DNA of 64,000 nt from Mangifera indica (GCF_011075055.1 NC_058137.1:19081463-19145462), one strand, 5' to 3'. Shown: positions 1-12,370, counted from the stretch's first letter. Notes: generated from the letters alone by a model not told the origin. Numbers and translations: made by a program.

Positions 1-663
1 CTTCGAAATTCTCTTTGATAATGTGATATAATGATAAAATTAGTTTCAAAGTGAATTATGCATCATGGTGAAAATAACATCGTGTAGGATCATGCGTCCT
101 TAAATAAATATAATCGAATAATTGCTTGAATGATCGTTCACTTTAAGTGAACGGTTATTCAACCGCTTAAATTATCTAACATGACACATTATCCACTTAA
201 TCTACTTGGCTCAACATGAATAAACATACATTATTAGTGCACGACTGTTCAACAACCTTAATTTCAATACTTTCAACACCTAACCACAGTTTTTCCTCTC
301 TATACATATATAGTTAATTTTATTCTTATTATACATATTTAGCCAAATAAACAAAAAATCTAAGATATCCCTAAGAAATTGGCCAAGCTATCAAAAGACA
401 AGTCAACAACTGTTGCACCACACCCACTGTCGACAAGCCAAGTCATCATCCATTTATGGACAAATTAGGTTGACCAACATGTCAATGATTTCTTTTAATC
501 AGTAGATGTGGTTAACCATAAACATTGATGTAAGGATCCTCTCTAACGTCCGAGCACCAACTAGTGTATGATGAGGTAATATTTGATTTGTGGGACACGT
601 GTATATTTCATGCAAATGATGTAACAACCACAAGTCAGTGTCATCTTTCTTTCTTGCTCATGG
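1..663. other. Intergenic sequence, nothing recognised
   Basis: AT-rich sequence with no long open frame, no recognisable repeat end and no RNA gene that I can see. It probably belongs to the decayed transposon landscape that follows, but nothing in it shows this directly. Confidence 0.4.
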
Positions 664-1484
664 CTACCATTCAAGTTGCTGGTTTCTACATCTAATTTCC
701 CACCATATCATAGTTGACCAAGCTACTTTGTATTGAAAACCTACTTCTAAAGCATTGCTTACAAATAGATACTGTAATTTTTCCTTATTATTATAATAGT
801 CCATCAATTTGATTCTTATATCGGATCGTCTTTCAACATTAGCAATAACCTCATTCTTAACATCCACACCTATTGACAGAACCCAATGAAATGAATTAAA
901 GACATATATATTTATCGAAAATGCTTTATGATAAACTGAACCATAACGTCTCACACTACACTTGACCTCAACATTATGAAAATTATTTAGACTTCTCTTG
1001 ATGTCTTCTCTTCCATCCAACTTAGGCTTTTCGATCGATACATCATACATCTTGTCAATACCCATAAACCTATCAAATTCTTCCTCAAAAGCCTCATTCT
1101 CATTAACATCATTGTCATTGAGATTATCTAATTCTTCATCCTTTAAGACACTTTGTGGTTATGTCCAATCGTATATCAAATCATCCTTTAATTATTCTTC
1201 CTCAGCTTACTCTTCATCGAAATTGTCTCTTTCTTTGATATGACTCTTAATAATATAAAGACGTGTTGGTAATACTTTTTTCACTGCTACCATCATCAAA
1301 AATTTAATATCGTCATTATGTCAGAGCTCATATAGGTTTCTAGACAAATCATTGTCTATATATTTACAAACATTTGATCGCCTTTAATTAATTCGAGACG
1401 ATAGCAAATTTTCTCAATTAATCCTTCAAAATTAGCTCTTGTATCAACTATTAACAATCTTTCGTCCCCACCAACATATATCAT
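664..1484 (-). pseudogene. Mutator-like (MULE) transposase N-terminal fragment, broken
   Basis: Read on the minus strand from an ATG at 1484, the frame gives a segment containing NFEGLIEKICYRLELIKGDQ, then a stop, then after small frame breaks an acidic linker (about 1140-1070) and a 133-codon open stretch from 1065 down to 664. The tail has the layout FQYKV...W-E-C...W that precedes the catalytic domain in plant MULE transposases. What I see is the order of an N-terminal ubiquitin-like or PB1-like region, acidic linker and start of the zinc-binding region; the family name is an inference from that pattern. Several in-frame stops and missing downstream domains (DDE, SWIM zinc finger) show that it is dead. 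Alternative: a host gene derived from a MULE, unlikely given the stops. Confidence 0.5.
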
Positions 1485-2121
1485 AATATTATTATCTCAC
1501 ATATAATATTATTGTCTGACCGACCAACCTATCCAATCAAGTCTTAAAACTCTAATCACAATAGTTACATTTTCTCACAGATTTTTCATCACAAAAACAT
1601 TTGTGTTCTATTTGATCTATTGAATTTTTCAAATAAATTAATGAGTACTTTAACTGATTCAACTTTGAAACAACAACTTTTATCAAACAATCATGAATTA
1701 CTAGACTAAATCACATTTTACATGCTCTATGAATTTCAAATCTCTAACTTTATAAATAACATTATAAAAGTTTAAATCTATACTTACTTGAATCTTTCTA
1801 ACTTTGGTGCAAGATTTCAACAATTTAGCTTTTGTTTTTTTTTTTTTTCTGCAAAAAAGTGAAGCATATGTAGTTGAAGTTAAACCATATTGTTGGCTGA
1901 AAAGTTTCCTTTTAAAAAGAAAGTTAAACCAAAATGTGACTAAATATGTATGGTAAGATAAAAGGTGGCTAGATATGTATAAAGAGGGGAAAATATGGTT
2001 AAAATAATTAATATCACTCCAAATGATGGCACATCAAGCATCAATAAAGCGGATATCACATGTATAGCCCATACATTGAAATATATAAAATTCGTCACTT
2101 TAATGAAAGGACAAATTTTAA
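1485..2121. other. Intergenic sequence, nothing recognised
   Basis: AT-rich, with a poly-T run near 1837-1849. No open frame or repeat end is supported here. Confidence 0.4.
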
Positions 2122-2430
2122 GGTGTGTTTAATTTAGATAATTTTTAATTACTAAAAATGAAATATTATTGCAAAAATATGTTATTATTATGTTTAATAA
2201 AAATGTGTAGGTATAAATGGATATAAATAATTATTGTATTTGGTTTGAAGTAATAAAAAAATATTTTACTTAAATATCCTTGAATATAATTATTTTAAAA
2301 TATTTTTTTATAATACTTATTATATTAATTGAAAATGAGAGTATTTTAGTGTAAAAATTAGTAAGTAAAGATATAATTGTAGTAAAATTGAGATTACCTA
2401 ATCTTTGATTACTAGTAACTAAACACTCTC
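2122..2430. mobile_element. Small MITE, PIF/Harbinger-like
   Basis: A 309-bp AT-rich segment whose ends are imperfect inverted repeats (left GGTGTGTTT, right AAACACTCTC) and which is flanked on both sides by TTAA (2118-2121 and 2431-2434). A duplication of TTA/TAA type with ends of this sort is typical of PIF/Harbinger MITEs; the four-base match could also be chance in such AT-rich DNA. No coding capacity. Confidence 0.4.
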
Positions 2431-2520
2431 TTAAATTGAATCCAACCATAATATACCGTATAACTTATATCAAGTCAAATCAATAACTGCCTAAATCATA
2501 GAAAATAGAACCATTACTGA

Positions 2521-2970
2521 TCGAAGTGTTCAAAATTGGTTAATCGAATTGGTTTGATAATTTTTTGAACTAAATCGAATATTTGGTTAAAAGAAACTCA
2601 TAAATCAAAATCGAACTGACTTAAAGATTAACTGATTTTGAACCAAATCAAAAACACTAATTAACTAAACCAAATAATCAGTTAACTAATTTTGAATCAA
2701 ATTTTAAAATATTATCCTATGTTAATAATTTTTTAAAACTTTTTTTTAAAATATGTTCAATATTTTATTAATTTCTTATTCAATTTTTTAAAAAACCAGT
2801 TTGATTTGGTTAATCGATTTTAAAAATTAGATAATTGAACCTAAAAACTAGTTAATCTATATTTTTTGAACTGATGTCTAAACTAGTTTTTCAAATAATT
2901 TATTCTTTTATTCAATTGTCAGTTTAAAAATTGATTCGATTTAGTTACCAAATATTTTTTAACACCCATA
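2521..2970. mobile_element. Small non-autonomous hAT-type MITE
   Basis: A 450-bp segment with ends TCGAAGTGTT and AACACCCATA (imperfect inverted repeats) and a flanking 8-bp direct repeat with one mismatch: ATTACTGA at 2513-2520 and ATTAGTGA at 2971-2978. The interior is full of GGTTAATCGA / AACCAAATC type subterminal repeats in both orientations, as is usual for plant hAT ends. No open frame. Confidence 0.5.
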
Positions 2971-3149
2971 ATTAGTGATAGATGATGTGCATAGAGACAA
3001 AATGTGAGGAAGCTAACAAGAAATTGTCAATGGCATCAATAAAAGAAAGAAACTAAAGAAGAAGACAACGGAAGAGTAACTAACTAACACTTACAAAAAA
3101 TTAAGCCAAGTGGGGTCTCTTAAAAGCTAAAATCACACACAATAAAAAT

Positions 3150-3462
3150 TAAAAAGAAAAAACTATTGTAAATTTTAATAATACTCGAAAATAGAAAGAT
3201 GAAAGAAAGAAGAGTTTGTTTAATATTGAGAAATGGAATATAAGATGTAAAAGATATATGTTTATTTGCATAAAATTAAGGAAGAGATTATTGTACATTG
3301 CAAGGAAGGGGAGCCCTTTATATAGGAAAATTTTCATGTCAAGCAATAAATGTTGCCTCTGAAGGTCCACTAACCTCTTTCTAACACCCATCTTCATTTA
3401 ATTCATTCCTATAAAGTTGCTCACATTTTCTCTCATGTGGTGGAAAAACACCACTTACAACA
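3150..3462 (-). repeat. Ty1/copia 3' LTR (element A, reversed), approximate lower edge
   Basis: On the minus strand a purine tract (AAAGGAGAC) is followed at 3462 by TGTTGTAAGTGG, an LTR start, and about 145 bp in by TATAAAGGGC (near 3320), a TATA box like those of copia LTR promoters, then a pyrimidine-rich leader. It directly follows the RNase H end of the reversed copia element at 3.8-5.0 kb. The far end of the LTR (near 3100-3150) is not clear. The open frame at 3149-3397 on this strand lies inside the LTR and is not a gene. Confidence 0.55.
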
Positions 3463-3779
3463 GTCTCCTTTAGATTTTCATTACTTATAAATTATTACAT
3501 TAACTTTACTAAGAAAAAATTCAATGGGATAAAAACCAAAACAGAGAAATACAATTATTTAATGTCTTATAAAATGAGGTTTGATATGTTTAAACTATCT
3601 CATTAAAAACTTTACTAAGAAAATCTAGTGGAACAAAATCTAATGAAGAAAAAAAAAAGTACAGTACATCTTATCTAATATGTGACACACTTCAAAAATT
3701 TGTTTCCCATAATGAATGCTTGCTCTTTTTGTAGTATAATTAATTTGTTTATTTACTAAGTCACTACATATCGGTGTTA

Positions 3780-5039
3780 TACATTAACATTTCAAATATT
3801 GATGTTGATATTATTTTGATGAATAAGTCTACAAGATTGTCATTAAATCATATTTGTTTGACATCACTTTTTTGGTTCTGTTGAAGTTCATGAGTGTAAA
3901 AGAACTTTGTGAGATATGTTTAGTTTTATCTCCATTAATATATCCTCCTTTAATTTGAGTGTTGAATTATCCTTATATAATATAGAAGAAGTATTTGTTG
4001 TGAAAGAAAGATTACATGTATTCCAAATGTGATAGATAATAAATCGTAACCATATGCATTTTTGGCTTGCTTCATAGAGCATTAAAATCTCTAAATGATT
4101 TGAAGATGTTACAACCAAAGTTCTTTTGTTGGAGTGTCATGATATTGTTTTGTCATTATAAGTATAGACATATCATGTCTGCAAACGAGTTTTATGAAAG
4201 TCAGAAAGATAACTGACATCTATATATCCAACTAAACTAGGATTTGTAGAGGATTTGACAAAATAAAACAATTTTAAATCTCTAATTTCACATAAGTAAT
4301 GAAGTATATGTTTGATTCTGTTTGAGTGGTAATAGATTGGTGCAAAGCTAAATCGGACCTATAAATTCACTATGAATGATATATTTAGTCGAGTGCATTA
4401 AGTCAAATATAACAAGACACCAATAACATTAAGATACAATACTTTAGGACAAAATATCTTTTCATCTTATTCTTTGACAAAATAGGTTTTTTTTTTTTAA
4501 TTAAAAGATTGAACAATCATTAGGGTGCTCAAAGAAAAAATTTTATCTATATTAAAGCGATTTAGCAATTTATCGATATACGTTAATTGATGGATAAGTA
4601 TTTTATTTGAATGGTGTTCGATCTGCAAGTTGAGATAATATTTTGTTTTTCCCAAATCTTTCATCTCAAATTCCTTTTTTCAAGTATTCTGACCTTTTAT
4701 GAGTTCATAAAGAGTTTTAATTAAATTCATGTCATCAACATATATTGTTACAATGACAAATACTAATTTTAACTTTTTTTATAAAGACACATTGGTATAA
4801 TGGTCATTTACATATCCCTTTTTATCAAACTTTTAGTTGACAATAATTTGTAAGCGCACTATCTTCTATACTTCATTTTCACTTTGGGATGTGTGAAATT
4901 CTAGATAAGACACAGTAGGTAAGTCTCAAGTGAGTTCATATCTAATTTTATGAGGCATTTTCTTTTCCCTTAAGGTGGGAATATTGTCTCATCAAAGTGA
5001 CAATCTACAAAACATGCAATAAAAAGATCACCTATCAAT
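3780..5039 (-). pseudogene. Ty1/copia pol remnant (element A): integrase end, RT remnants, RNase H
   Basis: Minus-strand translation gives, in order from 5039 down, a piece with CFVDCHFDETIFPPL (the integrase C-terminal region of many plant copia elements), poorly preserved RT sequence, then an RNase H end from about 4118: VTSSNHLEILMLYEAS, followed after a frameshift by KFFYTHELQQNQKSDVKQI and a stop. Multiple frameshifts and stops make it inactive. Its left part is the reversed LTR at 3150-3462; its 5' part was cut off by the gypsy insertion at 5040. Confidence 0.75.
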
Positions 5040-7220
5040 TGTAATACCTATAGGTAAACCCAAGAGTATTTTAGTATTTTCCCTTGTGTTAAGTTGAATA
5101 ATTAAATGTTCTCCAAAGTGATACATGTTTTGTATAGGGGCATACATGATTGTATATCATTAGGGAATTTGAAATTATTAGATAAGATTGCAATCACAAC
5201 AAGATTGAGTGTTGTCTTAGTTGTGCGATATAACACACACCCGTATAAAGTCCATGCACACCCATGTATCGAGTCCAACAGGGAAAAATAAAATTATGTT
5301 AAACCTAATTCTTTTATATTTTTCCTCACCCTAGCTGCACCCAAATGAAAGAGCAATGACAATAGAATCTTGCAATCACCAGAAATAAATCATCAAATGT
5401 TGGAAATCATTGTAACCACATGAAGAATTGCTTTTATGTCAGAAGACAAGTACATTGGTAATTCCCCTGGCTAAATCAAGCATGATTTGATGAAGCTTAA
5501 CATGTAAACTTAAAAGACATTGATTTTCAATTGGTTTATGATGTCTTGATAATCCTTTTATACTTGTTTATGCAAATGTGATGATGGATTACTTTGAAAA
5601 TTGTTATGATCATGAAGTTTGAATGTGTTTTATAGGTTTGCAATGAATATTAGTGTTAATTTATGATGTTACCTTTTATACTTGTTTATGCAAATGTGAT
5701 GACGGATTACTTTGACAATTGTTATGATCATGAAGTTTGAATGTGTTTTATAGGTTTGCGATGAATATTAGTGTTAATTTATGATGTTAGCCATTGTGTG
5801 TGTGCTTAATTGATTTAAGTATGTTTAAGGTGTTTAGAAACATCCAATGAACTTGATATATGATAGTATCGTTGGAGACTAGTTAGAAAAGTAGAGAATA
5901 TATGAGCTTTTGCGATTTTCAGATTACGACACACAGTCATGTATGGCATCACACACGTTTGTGTGCCTTTAGTTTAGAAAGAAAATTACACAATTTTTGC
6001 GCTTGTTCTAAGGAAAGTCATACACAACCATATGGTATGAGACATTCGCCCATGTGTAACTTTCTAAAAGTGAACATCATGTTAAAAAAGAGGCACGCAG
6101 GGGTGCACCTTAGGCATACATCCCTGTGGCCAACTAAAAGATCATTTTACCATTGGTTTAAACATACTAAAAAGAAGGAAGAAGGAAGAGAAAAGAATAG
6201 AGACTTCAATAGAAGAAATGAGCTAGATAAAAATAGAAAGAGTGCTCAATTATGTGAAAGATGACATGAGACTCTGAACGAGTCATATCCAAGAAAAAAT
6301 AAGAAAAGTTAAAGAAAATGGTTTACATATAGATAGCTACTAGTTGTGTGCATAAGTGGAGAGATACATGAAATGAATAAGGTTGGATACGCATGAGATG
6401 TATCATGTACTCGACGCTAAGACACATATTCACTCAATTCAGTTTAAGTGTGCATGGTAAGGATAGTAGCTCTAGAAATATTTTTTCTCACTTAGTCAAT
6501 GAGATGCATTAAATATGTACCTACAGTAAAAGTCATCCTAGGATAGTTTAGAAAATAATTCTGATTAGCTTATGCGATAAAGGAAAGAGTTGTTACCTGA
6601 TTTTTCTCTATGTAACTAGGGCGTCCCAGATAGCTATCCTAATAAGTTGTATGGCATGTGCACAAGATATGAATGATTATCAGATATGTTGATTTTAGCT
6701 TAGACCTTAGTAACCTTTATAGATGGCTATGTCAAGACACGAGAGTGTCGAATTATGACCACTTGTAGATTCACAAATGGAATGCTAGATTTACTAGTTT
6801 ATATGTAAATTCATGGTGCTAAGAGGTTGCCAACTTAATAAGTATTTTCACTTACACGTTTCTTTTTGTTATTTTGTAGGTTAAGGTGAGTAAAGGGACA
6901 TGCGGGGGAGCCAATAAGGCAGCGAATAACAACACAAGGGCGAAAGACATAACTACCATTTTTAGATTTTCTTTCTGTTTGTGTATTTTGTTATTTCAAT
7001 ACATGTTTTGAGTTATAATACACGTTGAATTCAAACAGTGTAATCATGAAATTCTATAAATGAGGTATTTTAGTATTTATTCTTATCGCACCTTTTTACA
7101 CACTTAAGTATTTATTATCATACATTTAAATGATAAGATTTTAAATTTAGTAGTCTTACTATACATGCTTCTTTGAATCATATTCTAAGTAGGGGCATGT
7201 ATCTAATGAAAGGTATTACA
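5040..7220 (+). repeat. Ty3/gypsy 5' LTR
   Basis: A 2181-bp segment that starts TGTAATACC and ends GGTATTACA, a perfect 9-bp terminal inverted repeat of LTR type (TG..CA), immediately followed by a tRNA-Met-like primer binding site and by gag and pol of a gypsy element in the same orientation. It interrupts the integrase region of copia element A, so it is younger than that element. No matching 3' LTR is present in the window. It contains a 118-bp tandem duplication (5554-5789). Confidence 0.8.
5554..5789. repeat. 118-bp tandem duplication inside the gypsy LTR
   Basis: Two head-to-tail copies, 5554-5671 and 5672-5789, each starting CCTTTTATACTTG and ending TTATGATGTTA, with about three substitutions between them. 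The spacing is exactly 118 bp at both ends. Confidence 0.9.
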
Positions 7221-7238
7221 TTTATAGTATCAAAGCAT
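7221..7238 (+). promoter_or_regulatory. Retroelement primer binding site (tRNA-Met type)
   Basis: Directly after the LTR end the sequence TAGTATCAAAGCATG differs at two positions from the usual plant primer binding site for initiator tRNA-Met, TGGTATCAGAGC. Position and sequence fix the LTR end at 7220. Confidence 0.7.
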
Positions 7239-7620
7239 GATCTTGGTATCCAAAAAGGTGATAAGTTCATAAGTGTCTGAAAGTACATAATAAAGTTAAG
7301 TAAGGAAAATAACCTTTCATGTAGTATTGACCACTCCCGCACATATACCACTGTAAGTATGATAAGCTTACATTGAGTTAAAGTATTTTATGTGTCTTAG
7401 TCAGGATTTTATTTAGGAATGAGTAGATTTAGAAGATTGATCAAAGATACTTCAGAGGTCCCCAATCATAAGAGGAGTTAAGCTAAGACTTAAGGATAGA
7501 CATTTGACTCATTGATTACACTATCAATAAACAGTGAGACTATTCAACGGATAGTAGAGGACACTCTCAAGCAAAATATAGAGGCGTTCGAGAATGTTAG
7601 ACACCCAATTCATGCCTTAT
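7239..7620. other. Gypsy leader between primer binding site and gag
   Basis: No open frame is supported. This is the expected untranslated leader of the gypsy element. Confidence 0.5.
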
Positions 7621-8531
7621 CGATGCATGAATAACCTTTAGCTACTAGGATCCCAACTCAGTATGATAGAATGAAGATAATGGGTGGCAACAAAGGTCAA
7701 GCCCACCCTATTTATAGTCTAGCAAGTAGATACCAACCATTTAATTTCAGACGCAATGTAGCTTCAAATGGGTTACTAGTTGAAGAGTGGTTGAAAGTTG
7801 TAAAGGACGTCATGAGGATTTATACCATGATAGATATGAATAAGATTCAATATGCTAATCTCATATTAGAAGATGATTTCAAGGCTTGGTGGCAGATGCT
7901 ATATAGGACCTATCAAGTGTCAAAGATGACTCGACTAACATTAGATGGACTTTTGAAAAAGAGTACCTATCTATAGATATCATGTATGTGGAGGCCTAAG
8001 AGTTTCCCCATCTGAGACAAGACAATATGTTAGTCAAAGAGTTATTTACCAAGCTAAACTGCTTAGCTAAGTATGCTTTGGAAGTAGCTAGCTTAGACCA
8101 CGACAAGTTAAAGGTATTCTTTGGTAAACTTAGATTAGATATCACCAAAGATGTCATGATAGGAGATAATCCTCCCAAATCATTATCAGAAGTCCTCGGC
8201 AGAATATTGAGGTTAAAAGCCATAAGGTAGAGAATGGTTCGAGAGAAAGGGATACTAGATCAGCCAGTGCTAATAGTTCTATCCTAAAGACAAAGCCAGA
8301 CAGTCACAGATGGTAACTAAGATAGGGATAGCAGTGACCTTTGAGGCAAGAGGTTTTTCCATCAAAGAAACAAGGAAAATTAAAGGGCTAAAAAGTGGAG
8401 AAGAGAGGATAAACTAAGACACAATAATCCCCTTACTTGCCTTAGATGTGCGAAGACATGCTAAAAAGTGTCTTACCAGTTAGAAAGTATGTTATAAGTG
8501 TAAGCATTTAAACCACTTTGCCAAATAATGC
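7621..8531 (+). pseudogene. Ty3/gypsy gag remnant
   Basis: The open stretch 7671-7976 includes RYQPFNF, VEEWLKVVKDVM and DDFKAWWQML, the pattern of a plant gypsy capsid (EEWL..., ...A..WW). After frame breaks (open stretch 8027-8230) it ends with a zinc knuckle at 8490-8531: C-x2-C-x4-H-x4-C is kept (Cys, Cys, His, Cys) but one spacer codon is now TAA. The protein would form the virus-like particle and bind RNA. Several stops show it is dead. Confidence 0.75.
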
Positions 8532-8574
8532 ATAACCTTAGTAGAGTAGACAATTAAGGGAAGACATACTCGAG

Positions 8575-8660
8575 TGTTTGCAATCACTCAAACTTAGTCC
8601 TTTGTATGCTTTAATTGATTCTAGTATTACCCCTTGTTTTGTTATTGAAGGCATAATAGA
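8575..8660 (+). pseudogene. Ty3/gypsy aspartic protease remnant
   Basis: The frame reads LYALIDSSITPCFVI near 8600-8645, matching the retropepsin active-site region of gypsy elements, where DSG is usual; here it is DSS. No intact protease frame remains. Confidence 0.6.
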
Positions 8661-9139
8661 GATTAGGGTTAGAGCCCATAACAATCTCACATATTAGTAT
8701 AAAGATGCTTAATAGAGACAAAGTTCCTAGCAACCACATGTTAATTAGAAAGATAGTTCTTTTAAGAGGTTGAGATTTGGCTATTGACCTGATTGTGATA
8801 GACATGTTAACCTTCAATATGATTCTTGATATAGATTTCTTGAGTAGATATGGGGCAAAAAGTCGATTATAAAAAGAAAAATGTTCAGTTTAGCCCAAAT
8901 AATAGAGAATGGTTTAATTTCAGAGAGGATCAAGTTCTTAACATGATAATCAACATTATCAAGGCCAAGAAAATGTCAAGTAAGGGGTGCACAGGTTATT
9001 GGTGCATATAGTAAATAGATCAGACAAGGCAATCCCAAGTGTAAAAGATACTCCATTGGTGTAATAATTTCCATATGTTTTCCTCGATAGCTTTCTAAGG
9101 TTAGCACTAGAGAAAAATGTAGAGTTTGGTATGAAGCTC

Positions 9140-10370
9140 ACCCCAAGTATTGTGCCAATTACTACAAGAGCTAAAGAAATAGTTACAAGAGTTGTTAGAT
9201 AGTGGTTTCATCAGACCAAACCACTTACCATAGGATGCACTGATCTTATTTGTAAAAAAAGAAAGATAGGTTTATGAAGATATGTATTAACTATAAAGAG
9301 TTGAATAAAGTAACAGTGAAGAATAAGTATCCACTTTCAAGGATTGACAACTTATTTGATCAACTTAATGGTGCATAAGTATTCTTTAAGATCAACTTGA
9401 GATCAGGTTATCATCAGGTTTTGGTTGTTGAGCAAGATATATCTAAGACTATATTTAGAACTAGATATGAGTTTTATGAGTTTGTGGTTATGCCCTTTAG
9501 ATTGACTAATGCCCCTACAGTATTGATGAACCTTATGAACAGAGTGTTTCAAAATTGCTTAGACAAGTTTCTAGTGGTGTTTATAGATGGCATCTTAGTA
9601 TACTCTAGGACTCAAGAGAAGTATGCACAATTTCTAAGATTTGTACTCTAGAGATTAAATGAGAGACAATTAAATGTTAAATTTTCTAAGTGAAAGTTTT
9701 AGTTAGATAGAATGGTTTTTCTTAGACACGCAGTCTCAACAAATAACATTTTAGTTTACCCTAGTAAAATTGAGGCTATAATAGAGTGGCAGAGGCCTAA
9801 GACAACAAATAAGGTTAAGAGCTTCCTTGGGTTGATAGATTATTATAGAAAATTTGTTGAGAGAATTCTTCAAATTAGCCCGACCACTTACAAAGTTAAC
9901 TCACAGAGATGTACCTTTCAAATGGTCATATGTTTGAGAGTAGAGTTTCCAAGAATTAAATAATAAGGTTGACATCACCTTCTATCTTAGCTTTGCTAAT
10001 AGAGGGCTAAGAATATTGCTTGTACAAAAATGCCTCACATTAGGGTTTAGGGGAAGTTTTGATATAGCGGGGTAAAGTAATAGCATATGTCTCTTATTAA
10101 CTAAAAGATTATAAGACTAGGTACAACACAAATGACCTTGAGTTGGTTACCATTGTGTTTGTTCTTAAGATATGGCAACATTATCTATATAGGGTTAAAA
10201 CTAATATATACATAAACCACAAGAGCTTCAAGTATTTCTTTATCCATAAGGTGCTCAATATAAGGTAGAGATAGTGGTTGGAGTTAGTGAAAGACTACAA
10301 GTGTGAGATCAGATACCACTTAAGTAAGGCCAAAGTAGTTATAGATGCTCTAAGTAAAAAAGTAGTTATA
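9140..10370 (+). pseudogene. Ty3/gypsy reverse transcriptase and RNase H remnant
   Basis: From about 9140 the frame shows LVKK..., [13 protein letters not shown], then an open stretch 9397-9651 with [21 protein letters not shown] and FIDGILVYS. The usual FIDD box has Gly in place of the second catalytic Asp, so even without the stops the enzyme would be dead. The open stretch 9712-9963 gives the connection region (VKSFLGLIDYYRKFV). RNase H traces follow (VIAYVSYQLKDYKTRYNTND near 10080-10135) down to ALSKK at about 10358. Same strand and family as the gag upstream and integrase downstream. Confidence 0.8.
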
Positions 10371-10639
10371 TCATAGATTATCACTCACTGAGAGTTACAA
10401 CAGGAGTTGGTGAGAAAGTAGATAAAGGTAATCATAAGGTAATTGGTAAGCCTATAGATTCAATCAACCTTTTTGAATAAAATCCATATGACCCAAGTAT
10501 CAGATGAGTGGTGTGTTAAATAGAGAGTCACTGAGGGTATTGAGGTAGATTTCAATATTGTTTAGGGTATTTTAAGATTCAAGAGTTGAGTATGTGTTTC
10601 ATAAGACCAGAGTTTGAGAGTAGGATCCTTACAAGGCAC

Positions 10640-11155
10640 ATAGTTCTCTTTACATTGCCTATCTTGGGAGTGTAAAGATGTATTAAGATTTAAGAAGATT
10701 TTTTTGGTGGTCAAGTTTGAAGATGGATATAGCAAATTTTGTGGTTAAGTGTCTATTATGTCAACAAGTTAAAGGTAAACATCAGAGACCATCAAAACTA
10801 CTATAGTCTCTTAGTAATTTAGAGTGAAAATAGAAACACGTCTTGATAAACTTTTTAGTTAAATTATCGAAGGTCAGAGAAAGATATAATGCTTTGTGGG
10901 TCATTATTGATCGATTAACCAAGTCAACGCACTTCATTGTAGGTAAGGATACCACGAGTACAAATTAGCTTAGTCAAATGTATATTAAGGAGATAGTCAG
11001 GTTTCGTGGGGTACCTTAAATGATAGTTTCAAATCGAGACACCAGGTTCATTTTAACTTTTTGGTTGAGTATGCAGAGGTCCTTGTATACTAGGTTAGCC
11101 TTCAACACAGCCTATCATCCCTAAATAAATGGTAAGACTGAGAAGACTATCATCT
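10640..11155 (+). pseudogene. Ty3/gypsy integrase remnant, 3' truncated
   Basis: Zinc-binding half seen as CLLCQQVKGKHQRPSKLL (about 10750-10800). The core follows: HVLINFLVKL, ALWVIIDRLTKSTHF, VSNRDTRF and GKTEKT (about 10850-11140). Two of the acidic catalytic positions that are normally Asp appear as Asn (INFL and SNRD). The frame stops matching at about 11,140, where MITE-like GATGAAGATGAG sequence begins; the C-terminal part and the 3' LTR are missing. Confidence 0.75.
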
Positions 11156-12179
11156 TCTCAGATGAAGATGAGATAGACTGGAAAGATGATCATCTTCTTA
11201 GACAAAGACGAGATATTTGTCTTCCCAAATGAGCTTTTTATCGATCAGAGTTTCAGAGGAGGGGAGAGAGATTATCAGAGCATGGTGATGCATTGGGAAC
11301 TCTGTAACATCCCTCCCTAGAAATATTACCCACCAAAGGAGAAATGTTATGAATTAATATCTGGAGCATCTATTTTTTTAAATACTTTAAAATGAACGCA
11401 TCACTAAAAGTGTTTAGAAATTATTCTAAGAAAACTAAAAATCTAGAAGCGAACAAAAGATATATATATCTTATATGAAAACTCATCTGAAACATCTAAG
11501 ATCATAGAGTAATCATATACATGCCCCTAGATATAACTATACAACTATCTGAATAGGGCCAAAAATCAACAATATCATATGTATGTAACAAAAACTATAA
11601 GTAACCAGCCCCAGCCTGGGTTTATCTTCGCTATCCTGACCCTGCCTAGCAACTACCTCGATCACTAGTACCTGCAATCATGAAAGAAAATGAAGTGAGA
11701 GATAAAAATACTCAGTAAAGGGAAAGAATTAAGTAAACTATCTTCTTTCCTGTTCTAACTCACTCTTTGGGACTTAACCTCACATCATAACCTCTATAAG
11801 AAATCGAGGGGATAATCTAGTTCATTCTTTACTATTTGGGTCATACTTTGTCCCATTTAGTATCTATTTGATACTTTCTAGAAACTGACTATAGGGATTT
11901 GACACTTTTCTAAGCTCGAGCTCTCTTCCTTTCTCTCACTACACCATTTTTGAATCTAAATTGAGTTATACTACAAACATGCTTTATTGTGAGTGGACCC
12001 TACTAGGGGTCTATATCCTAATATAGATGTGCCCTACTATAAACAATGTAGTGTAAAGTGCCCTTTCATAGTTTATAGCATGCATACGTGTCTTATATCT
12101 TACTAATCTTGCTTTCATCTAAATCTATTCATAACTCACCAGATTATACTCTTGGGACGACCCCTGAATCTTGAGCCCT

Positions 12180-12342
12180 AAATTCATTTTCTTACTTTTC
12201 TTTCTTTTCTTCTTCTTTTCTTTTTCTCTCATTTCTTTCCTTTCCTTTCTTTCTTTCTTCCTTTCCTTTTCCTTTTTCTTTTCTTTTTCTCTCCTTTCTT
12301 TCCTTTTTCTCCTCCTTTTCTTTCTTTCTTTCTTTCTTTCAA
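12180..12342. repeat. Pyrimidine-rich low-complexity tract
   Basis: Almost pure CTTT/TCCT sequence on the plus strand within the solo LTR. It produces open frames on both strands with no real protein character. Confidence 0.9.
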
Positions 12343-12370
12343 AAAACTGTGAAATACTGTTTACAGAACT

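Noticed and set aside
3149..3397. 82-codon minus-strand open frame
   Set aside because: Lies inside the reversed copia LTR, over its TATA box and leader.
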